A DNA stretch of 45,242 bases from Bacteroidales bacterium (GCA_016936435.1 JAFGXX010000189.1:1-45242); one strand, 5' to 3'. Positions 7,780 to 16,758 are shown, counted from the first letter of the stretch. Numbers and translations: made by a program. Notes: generated by a model not told the origin, from the sequence alone.

Positions 7780-9030
7780 ATGGCAGTTGTTAAACCTTTC
7801 AGGGGACTGAGACCTCCCCGTGAGATTGTTAAAGAATTGGCCTCCCTTCCCTACGACGTTATGAATACCGAAGAAGCCCGTGTGATGGCCGGGGAAAAGG
7901 AAAGCTCGCTTCTGCATATTACAAGGGCCGAGATAGACCTGCCTCCCGATACCGATGTGCATTCGGAAACTGTTTATTCAAAATCGGCAGAAAATTTTGC
8001 CCTGTGGCAGAAAAGGGGATGGCTTGTACCGGACGAAACTCCGATGTTTTATATCTATGCCCAGACCATGGCGGGCAGAACACAATACGGCATCGTCGGT
8101 TGTGCTTCAGTGGATGACTACCTGAACGGTGTTATTAAAAAACATGAACTTACCAGACCTGACAAGGAACAGGACAGGATGGTTCATGTGAGGGTAAACA
8201 ATGCAAACATCGAACCTGTGTTCTTTACTTATCCTGCAGTGAAAGAACTTGATACGATAGTAAAAAAAATAGTCAGGAAGCAAAAACCCGAATATGACTT
8301 CACAGCCGAAGATGGTTTCGGACACCACTTCTGGGTTGTGCGCGACGCTGCGACTACTGAGTCCATCGAAAAGCTTTTTGCAACGAAAGTACCTTATACC
8401 TATGTTGCCGACGGTCATCACAGAACAGCTGCCGCAGCGCTGGTGGGAAAGGAAAAACGTGACAAGAACCCGCATCATAACGGAGCCGAGGAGTATAATT
8501 ATTTTCTTGCCGTACACTTCCCCGACGACCAGCTCAGAATAATCGATTACAACAGGGTGATCAGGGATCTCAACGGTCTGAGCGAAACAGATTTCATTAA
8601 AAAACTGGAGGAAAATTTCACGGTCCGCGATAAAGGTCAAAAGATTTTCAAACCACGAAAGCTGCATAACTTTTCAATGTACCTTTCCGGCCGGTGGTAC
8701 AGCCTTACCGCTAATAAAGACACTTACGATGACGATGATCCGATAGGTGTTCTGGATGTCACCATTCTTACCAAACAGATACTTTCGCCTATCCTTGATA
8801 TCCAGGATCTTCGCACATCGAAGAGGATCGATTTTGTCGGAGGAATAAGAGGTCTCGGTGAGCTGAAACGCAGAGTCGACAGCGGTGAGATGAAAGTCGC
8901 TTTTGCCATGTATCCTGTGTCGATGAAGCAGTTGATAAATATTGCCGATTCAGGAAACATAATGCCTCCTAAAACAACGTGGTTCGAACCTAAGCTAAGA
9001 AGCGGACTGGTTATTCACCTGCTCGATTAA
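7780..9030 (+). CDS. DUF1015 family protein in the serine operon
   Basis: A 416-residue soluble protein of the DUF1015 family. It begins with KPFRGLRPPREIVKEL and LPYDVMNTEEAR, has a middle motif KHELTRPDKEQDR (about 121-133) and the signature ADGHHRTAAAA (Asp211-Arg215 = DGHHR), followed by an acidic/aromatic stretch and a C-terminal DVTILTKQILSPIL region. No signal peptide or membrane segment is seen. It lies 28 bases after serA, in a row serC-serA-DUF1015-yggS. The DGHHR motif resembles that of ParB/sulfiredoxin-fold proteins, including free-serine kinases such as SerK and SbnI, and a phosphoserine-related reaction would fit the context. This is inference; family membership is confident, function is unproven. 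Confidence 0.88.
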   Translation: MAVVKPFRGLRPPREIVKELASLPYDVMNTEEARVMAGEKESSLLHITRAEIDLPPDTDVHSETVYSKSAENFALWQKRGWLVPDETPMFYIYAQTMAGRTQYGIVGCASVDDYLNGVIKKHELTRPDKEQDRMVHVRVNNANIEPVFFTYPAVKELDTIVKKIVRKQKPEYDFTAEDGFGHHFWVVRDAATTESIEKLFATKVPYTYVADGHHRTAAAALVGKEKRDKNPHHNGAEEYNYFLAVHFPDDQLRIIDYNRVIRDLNGLSETDFIKKLEENFTVRDKGQKIFKPRKLHNFSMYLSGRWYSLTANKDTYDDDDPIGVLDVTILTKQILSPILDIQDLRTSKRIDFVGGIRGLGELKRRVDSGEMKVAFAMYPVSMKQLINIADSGNIMPPKTTWFEPKLRSGLVIHLLD

Positions 9031-9068
9031 AAAGAAAGGCCTGACACTTCAATTCTAAAATTTTATTG

Positions 9069-9740
9069 ATGTCACAGATCGCACAGAATTTAATTAATCT
9101 TAAGAAAAAAGTTCCTGACCATATAAAAATTGTCGCGGTATCGAAGACAAAACCGGTATCAGACATTATGGAAGCATATAATGCCGGGCATAGAATTTTC
9201 GGAGAGAACCGTGTGCAGGAACTACTGGATAAAAAAGACAGGATGCCTGCCGATATCGAATGGCACATGATAGGTCATCTCCAGTCAAACAAGGTTAAGT
9301 TTATAGTGCCTTTCATTAGCATGATACACTCGATCGATTCCTTTAAACTACTCAGGGCCGTGGACTCGGAGGCACAAAAAACAGGAAGGACTATCGACTG
9401 TCTTCTTCAGTTTCATATAGCAGATGAAGAGACAAAGTCGGGATTCAGCCGGGAAGAGGTTGAAGAAATGTTAAGAAGCAATGATTTCAGGAAGCTTGAG
9501 CGGGTTAACATTTGCGGTGTTATGGGGATGGCAACTTTCACCGGTGATATGGACAAAGTAAGGCTGGAATTCAGAAGTCTTGCAGGTATTTTCAGGGAGC
9601 TCAGGAAGAGTTATTTCAGTCATTCAGATGATTTCAGGGAAATATCAATGGGAATGTCGGGTGATTATAATGTTGCGATTGAAGAAGGGACTACAATGAT
9701 AAGGATTGGAAGTATTATATTTGGAGAGAGGAAACATTGA
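9069..9740 (+). CDS. yggS: YggS/PROSC family PLP homeostasis protein
   Basis: A 223-residue member of the YggS/PLPBP family, which binds pyridoxal phosphate and buffers its level without known catalysis. PLP would be held by Lys26 in VAVSKTKPV, followed by FGENRVQELLDK, EWHMIGHLQSNKVK, IHSIDS, GVMGMAT, and the C-terminal SMGMSGDYNVAIEEGTTMIR and GSIIFGER. A TTG at 9066 precedes the ATG at 9069; the ATG is the likely start. The gene sits 38 bases after the DUF1015 gene, in the same operon as the PLP enzyme SerC, which makes functional sense. Confident. Confidence 0.95.
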   Translation: MSQIAQNLINLKKKVPDHIKIVAVSKTKPVSDIMEAYNAGHRIFGENRVQELLDKKDRMPADIEWHMIGHLQSNKVKFIVPFISMIHSIDSFKLLRAVDSEAQKTGRTIDCLLQFHIADEETKSGFSREEVEEMLRSNDFRKLERVNICGVMGMATFTGDMDKVRLEFRSLAGIFRELRKSYFSHSDDFREISMGMSGDYNVAIEEGTTMIRIGSIIFGERKH

Positions 9741-9757
9741 TCAGCTAATTTGTTATT

Positions 9758-10735
9758 ATGGGAAAATTATCGGTTAAATATCTGGGGCTGGACCTGAAAA
9801 GCCCGATTATCGTTAGCAGCAGCAGACTGACCTCAACGGCTGGCTACCTTAAGGAAGCTGCCGACAGCGGAGCCGGAGCTGTCGTTCTGAAGTCCCTTTT
9901 CGAGGAACAGATAAATCAGTATGTACATAATATAAAATCAACTCATAGTTACCCTGAAGCTGACGATTATGCAGCATACTATACTAAATCTCATTCGGTG
10001 GATGAATATCTCACACTGATAAAAAAGGCAAAGGATATTCTCGACATTCCTGTTATTCCCAGTATAAATTGCTATAGCTCCGAAGGCTGGACTGATTTTG
10101 CGTTGAATATCCAGGAGGCCGGTGCCGATGCGCTGGAAATCAATGTCTTCCTGCTGCCTTCGGACCGTAAGAAAACAGCAGCTGAATATGAGAAGATATA
10201 TCTTGATCTCATAGAAAAACTTAAACGTAAGATCACAATACCTCTGGCTATAAAGATAGGTTACAGATTTACCAACATTTTGAATATCATTGACCATTTT
10301 TATATGCGAAAAGTTGAGGGTGTGGTAATGTTCAACAGGTTCTATGAACCCGATATCGACATTAAGAACCTTGAGGTGGTGCCTGCATCGGTGTTCAGTC
10401 ACGAAAATGAAAGAAGATTAGTGCTGAGATGGATAGCCATGGCCAGTGCCCAGGACATAAAAATAGATATTTCAGCATCAACAGGTGTCCACAGCGGGGC
10501 AGATGCAATAAGATATCTGCTTGCAGGAGCCAGTTCAGTACAGGTTTGCTCAGTTCTCTACGAAAAGGGAATGTCCTTCCTCAGTAAAATTAATGAGCAG
10601 ATCGAAGCATGGATGGAACAGAAGGGATTCTCGTCGGTTGACGATTTCCGGGGAAAGCTGAATTACAGGAACTATAAGCAGGCTGTCGTTTTCGAGCGGA
10701 CACAGTTTATGAAATATTTTGCTTCTGAAGACTGA
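9758..10735 (+). CDS. Dihydroorotate dehydrogenase-like flavoprotein, catalytic loop altered
   Basis: A 325-residue TIM-barrel protein of the class 1 dihydroorotate dehydrogenase superfamily, probably an FMN enzyme. Family-like parts are LGLDLKSPIIVSS, AGAVVLKSLFEEQI (the FMN-site lysine region), IPVIPSINCY, PLAIKIGYRF and the phosphate-binding end STGVHSGADAIRYLLAGASSVQVCS. In true class 1 enzymes the barrel holds a catalytic Cys or Ser in a loop of the type LNxSCPN; here the same place reads INVFLLPSD (about 128-136), so that residue and the Asn are missing. It therefore probably does not make orotate. It follows yggS by 17 bases and is the last gene of the row. Superfamily call is firm; reaction unknown. 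Confidence 0.85.
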   Translation: MGKLSVKYLGLDLKSPIIVSSSRLTSTAGYLKEAADSGAGAVVLKSLFEEQINQYVHNIKSTHSYPEADDYAAYYTKSHSVDEYLTLIKKAKDILDIPVIPSINCYSSEGWTDFALNIQEAGADALEINVFLLPSDRKKTAAEYEKIYLDLIEKLKRKITIPLAIKIGYRFTNILNIIDHFYMRKVEGVVMFNRFYEPDIDIKNLEVVPASVFSHENERRLVLRWIAMASAQDIKIDISASTGVHSGADAIRYLLAGASSVQVCSVLYEKGMSFLSKINEQIEAWMEQKGFSSVDDFRGKLNYRNYKQAVVFERTQFMKYFASED

Positions 10736-10770
10736 TCCTGTTCTCTCTTTTCTTTTTCACATTCTGAAAA

Positions 10771-11286
10771 TTAATTTCTGAGCATCGCAAGCAGCTCCAG
10801 CGTCAGAGGGTTTTTTTCGTGCATGAAGGCATGGGGGCTGTCCATGATAAGTTCTATAACCTTGTCTTTAACATTCCTGCTGCTTTTTTCTACCGATTCT
10901 TCGATAACGGTCATGCATTCGATAGCTGTGGCATAATCAGCTTCCAGGAAAATCCTGGCAATATCCTCAATGTATGCTGAATAATCGAGTCCCGACTGCC
11001 AGCATGATGCTACCAGCATGCTTGTTGTCGCCGGATTTCTGGCTTTTCTGATCTCTGCCATAACCTCGGACCTTGCCGACTGATCTTTTATGTCGTTGAA
11101 AAAATTCCCGATGAGCTTCATCAATGCCCTGTCGTTACAGTCGTCATAATACGATGCCAGGAGTACTATGGCTCCTTCATAGGGTTCTTCTTCCCTCAGC
11201 TGACTGACAGCTTCTTCAATACGTTTTGTATCATCGCCTTTCAGAATTGCTGAAAGTTCACGCAGTTTCTTTTCCGATCTGTTCAC
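10771..11286 (-). CDS. Helical HEAT-like hypothetical protein
   Basis: A 171-residue, probably all-helical cytoplasmic protein with no signal peptide. I do not recognise a named family. Helical pairs repeat through the sequence (for example EEPYEGAIVLLASYYDDC, DKSARSEVM-like helix, and SYIEDIARIFLEADYATAIE), which suggests a small HEAT- or TPR-like scaffold. It is convergent with the dihydroorotate-dehydrogenase-like gene, 35 bases away, and divergent from the lipoprotein gene at 11405. A -7 box at 11303-11310 fits its start. It is probably a real gene, given its codon pattern and own promoter, but its role is unknown. Confidence 0.7.
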   Translation of the reverse strand: MNRSEKKLRELSAILKGDDTKRIEEAVSQLREEEPYEGAIVLLASYYDDCNDRALMKLIGNFFNDIKDQSARSEVMAEIRKARNPATTSMLVASCWQSGLDYSAYIEDIARIFLEADYATAIECMTVIEESVEKSSRNVKDKVIELIMDSPHAFMHEKNPLTLELLAMLRN

Positions 11287-11302
11287 CTTTAATTAATTTT
11301 TG

Positions 11303-11310
11303 CAAAGGTA
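11303..11310 (-). promoter_or_regulatory. Candidate -7 element of the 171-residue protein gene
   Basis: On the minus strand this reads TACCTTTG, an exact TAnnTTTG match followed by CAAAAA. Transcription would begin near 11296, only about 10 bases before the ATG at 11286. The -33 region has no clear TTG. Confidence 0.42.
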
Positions 11311-11377
11311 GAAATCAACCCAATTACATTAAGCTGTTTTTGAAAAATAAAAATAAAATACTAATTTAGTCGGTAAT

Positions 11378-11385
11378 TAAGTTTG
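11378..11385 (+). promoter_or_regulatory. Candidate -7 element of the lipoprotein gene at 11405
   Basis: TAAGTTTG matches TAnnTTTG exactly and puts a transcript start near 11391, about 14 bases before the ATG at 11405. No clear TTG lies at the usual -33 distance. The 118-base gap would thus hold two divergent promoters. Confidence 0.38.
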
Positions 11386-11404
11386 ACAATTAAACATTTA
11401 AACC

Positions 11405-12322
11405 ATGAATAAAAATTACGGGATCAGCTCACTTGTTATGATGGTATTTATTCTGGTATTCAGTATTGTTACCGGATGTAAAAGCGGGACCAAAGCTCCG
11501 AAGGAGGACGAAGAGGTTAAGTTGCCTGAGAACATTAGCGAGATAAAAGAGGATATAGATCAGGCAAAGAAAATATTCAATGCCCTTCCTTCGCCCCTTG
11601 AATCGGCACAGCTGATTAAATCTGCCGGAGCCGAATTCGACGGAAAACTTCTCAATCCGGTTTCTAAGGTAAATTCCTATGTAACGAACAAAGCCATGGC
11701 ACTCAACCTTGGCGTTTATACATGCGACCTGAGCTTTGCAAGTCTGTATGAGCAGACTCAGCTTCTTATCGACTACATGAATGCGGCAAAAAAGATGGCC
11801 GACGGGCTAGGGATCCTTGAAGCCATAGAACAGGAACATATCGACAGGCTGGAGGAGAACATAAACAACAGTGAGGTGATAATGGAAGTGGTTTCACAGA
11901 CTTTCATGAATTCAAATTCATATCTTGAAGACAACGATCAGCCGGCAACAGCTGCAACAGTGCTTGTAGGAGGCTGGATCGAAGGGCTGTACATTTCCAC
12001 ACAGCTTGTGGAGCTGGATGATTTCAACAGCAATAAGCTTGTAGGCCGTATAATCGACCAGAAACTTTCTATCGATATCCTGATAGACCTTCTCAAAAGG
12101 AACCAGGGTAATCCCTTCGTTGATGAACTGACAGGACAGGTTCAGAAACTGAAAGCCGTTTTCGACAAGATAACACTTACTACCGGAGCAGTGAGACCGG
12201 AATACGACCAGGCCTCGAACACCACCATTCTAAAATCGGAGGTGAAATCGGACATGACAAAGGAGACTTTCCTGGAGCTGAAAAACGTTGTGGCTGAGAT
12301 CAGAAATTCATTCGTAAACTAA
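11405..12322 (+). CDS. Lipoprotein of unknown function
   Basis: A 305-residue lipoprotein precursor. The N-terminus has a hydrophobic stretch and the lipobox IVTGC, so Cys25 should be lipidated and the protein anchored in an envelope membrane. The mature part is acidic and helical, with repeated heptad-like segments (for example ENISEIKEDIDQAKKIF, IEQEHIDRLEENINN, and GNPFVDELTGQVQKLKAVFDKI). A motif-like stretch NLGVYTCDLSFASLYEQT is the most distinctive part, but I do not recognise a family. A small secreted protein gene follows after 7 bases, so the two are almost certainly co-transcribed and may act together at the cell surface or in the periplasm. Confidence 0.82.
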   Translation: MNKNYGISSLVMMVFILVFSIVTGCKSGTKAPKEDEEVKLPENISEIKEDIDQAKKIFNALPSPLESAQLIKSAGAEFDGKLLNPVSKVNSYVTNKAMALNLGVYTCDLSFASLYEQTQLLIDYMNAAKKMADGLGILEAIEQEHIDRLEENINNSEVIMEVVSQTFMNSNSYLEDNDQPATAATVLVGGWIEGLYISTQLVELDDFNSNKLVGRIIDQKLSIDILIDLLKRNQGNPFVDELTGQVQKLKAVFDKITLTTGAVRPEYDQASNTTILKSEVKSDMTKETFLELKNVVAEIRNSFVN

Positions 12323-12329
12323 GAAGACT

Positions 12330-12773
12330 ATGAGACTCTTCAAGACTATTTCCGTAACCGCGTTACTATTCTTTTCTTTGAGCATCAGTGCCGGCGCACA
12401 GTGCAAGGCATTTGCCAAGAAAGAATGTCTTCCCCAACTCCAGAACTATACCCACGACGGAAACTATCATGCAGCTGTGCTCGTGGAAGGAGAGGAAGCT
12501 GAACTCTACAAGACATTCTATTCCGATATGGAATACCGTGTAGCCATTGTTGGCGAAGATAAGCTTCCTGATGTCGAATTCATGGTCCTCGATGTTAACA
12601 AGAATGTACTTTATTCCAACAAGGATAAGGATTACGCTTCAACCTGGGATTTCAAGCTTCAATCGAGCCAGCAGCTCAAGATCGTCGTTAAGGTAAGCTC
12701 TTTCAACAGACCGGGAGAGACACCCGCAAGCGGTTGTGTTGCTATAATGTTCGGATTCAAGATGAAGAAGTAA
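12330..12773 (+). CDS. Small secreted protein of unknown function
   Basis: A 147-residue exported protein with a Sec signal peptide (residues 1-23, ending SAGAQ). The mature domain looks beta-rich, with three Cys (two near its N-terminus in CKAFAKKEC and one near the C-terminus in SGCVAIMFGFKMKK) that could form a disulfide. It includes YRVAIVGEDKLPDVEFMVLD and a run of strands typical of a small beta-sandwich. I do not recognise a family. It starts 7 bases after the lipoprotein gene and is most likely its co-expressed partner. Downstream there are only 48 bases before the convergent end of uvrA, with no clear terminator. Confidence 0.78.
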   Translation: MRLFKTISVTALLFFSLSISAGAQCKAFAKKECLPQLQNYTHDGNYHAAVLVEGEEAELYKTFYSDMEYRVAIVGEDKLPDVEFMVLDVNKNVLYSNKDKDYASTWDFKLQSSQQLKIVVKVSSFNRPGETPASGCVAIMFGFKMKK

Positions 12774-12821
12774 AGCTTCCCTGTATTTGCTCCTCTGATA
12801 TCTCAAAGAAATCTTATATAT

Positions 12822-15608
12822 TCAGGATATAAGCCTGGAAGCCAGGTATTTCCCGGTATATGATCTTTTGCATTCTGCCAGATCTTCCGGTTTGCCTTCA
12901 AATACTACATATCCTCCTTCTTCGCCTCCCTCCGGACCCAGATCGACGATCCAGTCACAGCTCTTGATGATCTCCTGGTTATGTTCGATAAGAAGCACCG
13001 AATGACCATGTTCAACAAGAGCATTCAGCGATTTCAGAAGCTTGTTTATATCGTGAAAATGAAGACCGGTGGTAGGTTCATCGAAAATAAAAAGGATATG
13101 CCCGTCATTTTTTTCCTGGCTGAGGAAGTAAGCCAGCTTGACACGCTGACTCTCACCACCTGAGAGCGTGCTCGACGACTGACCCATCTTTATATAGCCA
13201 AGGCCCACATCGGACAGAGGCTTTAGTTTATCAATGATCCTGTTTTCAGTTTTGCCGGGATGAGCCGAAAAGAAGGCCAGCGCGTCATCAATGGTCATCT
13301 CGAGCATCTCGTATATATTAATGCCATGGTATTTTACTTCCAGTATTTCCTTTTTGAATCTCATCCCCTTACAGGCTTCACATGTAAGCTCCACATCGGC
13401 CATGAACTGCATCTCAACCCTTATTATTCCCTCACCCTGGCATTCCTCACATCTTCCTCCGTCGACATTGAAGGAAAAGTGCGAGGCCCTGAAGTTGTTC
13501 TGTACCGAAGCCTGCTGTTCGGCATATAATTTTCTTATCTCATCGTAAGCTTTGAGATAGGTGACAGGGTTGGAGCGGCTAGACCTGCCTATGGGATTCT
13601 GATCGACCATCTCCACGCCCGTAAGCGAAGCCGTATCACCGCTAATGGCAGTGAATTGTCCCGGCCTGACATTGTTGCCGTTAAGCTTTCCTGAAAGGTA
13701 TTTGAAAAGTATTTCCGATACCAGGCTTGACTTTCCCGATCCGCTTACACCTGTAACTGCAGTTATGGTATGTAAAGGGAAACGAACATTAATTTCTTTC
13801 AGGTTGTTTTCCCTGGCACCCTTCACTTCAATAAAACTATTCCATTTTCTTCTTTTTACGGGAACGGGAACGCTGAGTCTTCCGCTCAGATATGCAGCAG
13901 TAAGTGATCTGTTTGCTTCCGAAATGTCGAGGCCTCCCTGGTAAACGACCTCTCCCCCGAGCCTTCCGGCACCAGGCCCCATGTCTATGATCTCATCTGC
14001 TGCCCTCATTATTTCCTCTTCATGCTCAACAACAATCACCGTGTTGCCCAGGTCGCGAAGCTCTTTTAATACTTTTATCAGAAGATTGGTATCACGCGGA
14101 TGAAGACCGATACTGGGTTCATCGAGAATATACATTGATCCTGTCAGGTTGCTGCCCAGCGATGTTGATAGATTTATCCTCTGTGATTCCCCTCCCGACA
14201 GGGTGGAGGAAGGTCTGTCGAGTGTAAGATAGGGAAGGCCTACATCGACGAGGAAACGCAGCCTGATAGTGATCTCTTTTAAAAGCCTTTCAGCAATCTG
14301 TTCTTCAGCAGGTTCAAGATGAAGGTTGGAGAAATGTTCATATAACTTTCCCACAGGCATTGTTACAAGTTCCTGTATACTCGTTCCGGCTATCTTTACA
14401 TATCCTGCTTCCTTCCTCAGCCTCGACCCTTTACAGGCCGGACATGTTGTTTTACCTCTGTAACGGCTCAGTAAAACACGGTACTGGATCTTATACTTTT
14501 TCTCTTCAAGGTGTTCAAAAAATCTGTTTATGCCGTAGAAATACCTGTTACCTTTCCACAATGTTTCTTTTTGTTCTTCGCTGAGCTGATAGTAAGGTTT
14601 GTGAACGGGGAAGCTGAATTTGTCGGCGTTGAGTATCAGTCTTTCTTTCCACTTCTTCATCGTTTCGCCTTTCCAGCACACTATTGCATCGTCGTATACC
14701 GACAGGTTCCGGTTAGGGATAACCAGGTTCTCGTCGATGCCTATTATTTTGCCGTAACCTTCACACAGAGGACAGGCACCAAGAGGATTGTTAAAGCTGA
14801 AAAGGTATTCCGAAGGCTCTTCAAACAGTATCCCGTCTTCTTCAAATTTATTTGAAAAATTTTCTCTCTCAAATTTGTCATCCGACAAAATGATTACCTG
14901 ACAATATCCCTGACCCGTCTGGAAGGCTGTCTGCGCTGAATCGGCAGCCCTGCTGAAATTGTCGGCTGAATGACTTATTACAATCCTGTCGATAACAATA
15001 TTTATACGTTTTCCGGGCCTGAACTCACTGAAATCGTCTATTTCATCTGTCCTCAAAATTTTACCGTCAGATTCGATCCTGTCGAAACCCTGCTTCGAGA
15101 GAAACTTAAAGTATTCCTCTGAGCCAAGCTTTTCGGGAATCATACCTGCCGACGTTATCACCACTTTTGTGCCCTCAGGGAGTGAAGCCAGAAAATCAAT
15201 AATATCGTCGACACTGTGTTTCTTCACTTCTTTTCCTGAAACCGGCGACCATGTTCTTCCGATACGGGCATATAGCAGTCTGATATAATCGTATATCTCT
15301 GTTGAAGTTCCGACAGTTGATCTGGGGTTTCGGGAGTTGACCTTCTGCTCGATGGCTATTGCCGGAGGGATACCACTAATGAAATCAACCTCCGGCTTGT
15401 TCATCCTTCCCAGGAACTGACGGGCATAGGACGAAAGGCTTTCCACATATCTTCTCTGCCCTTCGGCATATATAGTGTCAAAAGCGAGCGACGATTTCCC
15501 TGAACCCGAGACTCCGGTGATAACCACAAGACTGTCACGCGGGATCTTTACATCTATATTCTTAAGATTATGTACCCTGGCCCCCCTTATTTCTATACTC
15601 CCGTCCAT
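12822..15608 (-). CDS. uvrA: Excinuclease ABC subunit A
   Basis: UvrA is the damage-recognition ATPase of nucleotide excision repair; a UvrA dimer loads UvrB at lesions. The 928-residue protein shows both ABC modules: Walker [16 protein letters not shown] (about 31-45) and [14 protein letters not shown], signature [11 protein letters not shown] and [11 protein letters not shown], and Walker B regions [13 protein letters not shown] and [13 protein letters not shown]. Zinc-finger cysteine pairs appear in [18 protein letters not shown] and [18 protein letters not shown]. The N-terminus [18 protein letters not shown] supports the chosen start. It is divergent from the ECF sigma gene. Length and motifs leave no doubt. 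Confidence 0.98.
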   Translation of the reverse strand: MDGSIEIRGARVHNLKNIDVKIPRDSLVVITGVSGSGKSSLAFDTIYAEGQRRYVESLSSYARQFLGRMNKPEVDFISGIPPAIAIEQKVNSRNPRSTVGTSTEIYDYIRLLYARIGRTWSPVSGKEVKKHSVDDIIDFLASLPEGTKVVITSAGMIPEKLGSEEYFKFLSKQGFDRIESDGKILRTDEIDDFSEFRPGKRINIVIDRIVISHSADNFSRAADSAQTAFQTGQGYCQVIILSDDKFERENFSNKFEEDGILFEEPSEYLFSFNNPLGACPLCEGYGKIIGIDENLVIPNRNLSVYDDAIVCWKGETMKKWKERLILNADKFSFPVHKPYYQLSEEQKETLWKGNRYFYGINRFFEHLEEKKYKIQYRVLLSRYRGKTTCPACKGSRLRKEAGYVKIAGTSIQELVTMPVGKLYEHFSNLHLEPAEEQIAERLLKEITIRLRFLVDVGLPYLTLDRPSSTLSGGESQRINLSTSLGSNLTGSMYILDEPSIGLHPRDTNLLIKVLKELRDLGNTVIVVEHEEEIMRAADEIIDMGPGAGRLGGEVVYQGGLDISEANRSLTAAYLSGRLSVPVPVKRRKWNSFIEVKGARENNLKEINVRFPLHTITAVTGVSGSGKSSLVSEILFKYLSGKLNGNNVRPGQFTAISGDTASLTGVEMVDQNPIGRSSRSNPVTYLKAYDEIRKLYAEQQASVQNNFRASHFSFNVDGGRCEECQGEGIIRVEMQFMADVELTCEACKGMRFKKEILEVKYHGINIYEMLEMTIDDALAFFSAHPGKTENRIIDKLKPLSDVGLGYIKMGQSSSTLSGGESQRVKLAYFLSQEKNDGHILFIFDEPTTGLHFHDINKLLKSLNALVEHGHSVLLIEHNQEIIKSCDWIVDLGPEGGEEGGYVVFEGKPEDLAECKRSYTGKYLASRLIS

Positions 15609-15648
15609 CAGTCAAAATGTCGTTTTTTGTGAATTTTTTGTTAAAATC

Positions 15649-15656
15649 CAAAAGTA
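15649..15656 (-). promoter_or_regulatory. Candidate -7 element of the uvrA promoter
   Basis: On the minus strand this reads TACTTTTG, an exact match to TAnnTTTG, placing a start near 15642 and a leader of about 34 bases before the uvrA ATG. The expected -33 position is only T-rich. No LexA-type operator was recognised by eye. Confidence 0.42.
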
Positions 15657-15708
15657 GTGTTTTAAGATCAAAAAAAATTCTTTTAATTTGTATCAGGTTT
15701 AAACTAAT

Positions 15709-15762
15709 AAGGAGGATCGCCTATAGAAATAACTCTACTCTTTTTAACTATAAGAGTGAGCT
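15709..15762 (+). promoter_or_regulatory. Structured leader of the ECF sigma gene: AAGGAGG plus hairpin
   Basis: A strong Shine-Dalgarno-like AAGGAGG (15709-15715) lies 47 bases upstream of the sigma-factor ATG, too far to serve it directly. Between them a hairpin can form: CTC-T-ACTCTT (15733-15742) pairs with AAGAGTGAG (15752-15760), 9 pairs with one bulged T and a 9-base loop. Its right arm ends 2 bases before the ATG, so ribosome access to the start could depend on opening it. Regulation is inference. Confidence 0.4.
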
Positions 15763-16350
15763 ATGAGCAAAATGATAACCGATTATGAACTTATCGAAAG
15801 GTTCATAAAAGGCGACGAATCCTGTTTTGACCAGATAATCCGACGCCATAAGAATAAAGTTTTCGCGTATATAAGTCTTTATATTCGCGATCAGGCCCTT
15901 GCCGAAGACCTTTTCCAGGATACTTTCATGAAGGTAATCCAGTCGGTGAGGAGCGGAAAATACCAGGACAACGGTAAATTTGTATCGTGGGTTATGAGAA
16001 TAGCACATAATCTTGTTATCGACCATTTCAGAAGGCTGAAACAGATCAATACAGTTTCAAACGATGATTATGAGTCAGATCTTTTTAATTCCAGGAAGCT
16101 TGCCGAAGCCACTGTTGAAGACGATATGATCAGAAAGCAGATTCTGAAAGATGTTCGCAAAATGATAAGCTGCCTTCCCGACGATCAGCGTGAAGTTGTT
16201 ATACTCCGTCATTATTCGGGGCTCAGTTTCAGGGAAATCGCCGAGATAACAGATGTGAGCATAAATACAGCCCTTGGAAGAATGCGTTATGCTCTGATAA
16301 ATATGCGTAAGATGATGGAGGATAAGAAGATATCTCTTACACTGAACTGA
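15763..16350 (+). CDS. ECF-type RNA polymerase sigma-70 factor
   Basis: A 195-residue sigma factor with only regions 2 and 4, the ECF layout. Region 2 is seen as IRRHKNKVFAYISLYIRD and AEDLFQDTFMKVIQS, with the -10 recognition part WVMRIAHNLVIDHFRR. Region 4 is LPDDQREVVILRHYSGL followed by the helix-turn-helix FREIAEITDVSINTALGRMR. No FecR-like or zinc anti-sigma gene is adjacent, unlike many Bacteroidota ECF loci. Instead a 64-residue protein gene lies 113 bases downstream before a terminator. It is divergent from uvrA and has a hairpin just before its ATG. Target promoters are unknown. Family call secure. Confidence 0.95.
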   Translation: MSKMITDYELIERFIKGDESCFDQIIRRHKNKVFAYISLYIRDQALAEDLFQDTFMKVIQSVRSGKYQDNGKFVSWVMRIAHNLVIDHFRRLKQINTVSNDDYESDLFNSRKLAEATVEDDMIRKQILKDVRKMISCLPDDQREVVILRHYSGLSFREIAEITDVSINTALGRMRYALINMRKMMEDKKISLTLN

Positions 16351-16463
16351 CAGACTCCAGGCTCCTGCAATTGTCAGAAAAGCTGACTCCTTACGGAAAA
16401 ATCGTCTCTTTTTTCGTATTAAATATGCAATAATAATACACAGGTATCGTTTTTAAATAAAAA

Positions 16464-16658
16464 ATGGTGCCTATGGATTTAAATTCTACTCCCTTTCTTT
16501 CATATCGAGACATTCATACTGAAAACACCGACCTTATCGGTGATGCTTTTGGCATTTATGCCCAATACGATGATGTTTTCGCTATGCTGAATGTTCTGAA
16601 ACCTGAGCCCTCTAAACGGCTGACAAGCAGGGTTTTGAGGGCCTGCAGGAAACATTGA
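16464..16658 (+). CDS. Small protein downstream of the ECF sigma gene
   Basis: A 64-residue protein with no signal peptide and no membrane segment. The N-terminal half is acidic and aromatic (HTENTDLIGDAFGIYAQYDDVFA), and the C-terminal end is basic (SKRLTSRVLRACRKH). I do not recognise it. A second ATG at 16473 is possible. The gene lies between the sigma factor and a strong terminator on the same strand, so it may be the last gene of that transcript. Position and size make it a candidate anti-sigma or sigma-modulating protein, but nothing in the sequence proves that. It could also be a chance reading frame, though the downstream terminator placed 8 bases after its stop argues for a real gene. 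Confidence 0.6.
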   Translation: MVPMDLNSTPFLSYRDIHTENTDLIGDAFGIYAQYDDVFAMLNVLKPEPSKRLTSRVLRACRKH

Positions 16659-16665
16659 GGATTTT

Positions 16666-16704
16666 AATCACCGGAATATCTTTCTTTTTCCGGTGATTTT
16701 TTTT
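16666..16704 (+). terminator. Rho-independent terminator
   Basis: AATCACCGG (16666-16674) and CCGGTGATT (16690-16698) form a perfect 9-base stem with a 15-base loop, followed by an uninterrupted T-run through 16704. It lies right after the 64-residue gene and would end the sigma-factor transcript. This is the clearest intrinsic terminator in the window. Confidence 0.85.
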
Positions 16705-16733
16705 GTTTATTTCGATTTAAAATACTATCTTTA
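16703..16733 (+). promoter_or_regulatory. Candidate promoter of the SPFH operon
   Basis: TTG at 16703-16705 is followed after 20 bases by TATCTTTA (16726-16733), one mismatch from TAnnTTTG. Transcription would start near 16740, about 19 bases before the ATG at 16759. The -33 box overlaps the end of the preceding terminator T-run. Confidence 0.4.
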
Positions 16734-16758
16734 TAATATTAAACTAATATCAATAAAC

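Noticed and set aside
16693-16758. N-terminal extension of the SPFH gene
   Set aside because: It starts within the terminator region and codes for a low-complexity hydrophobic stretch; the promoter-like site at 16703-16733 implies transcription starts after it.
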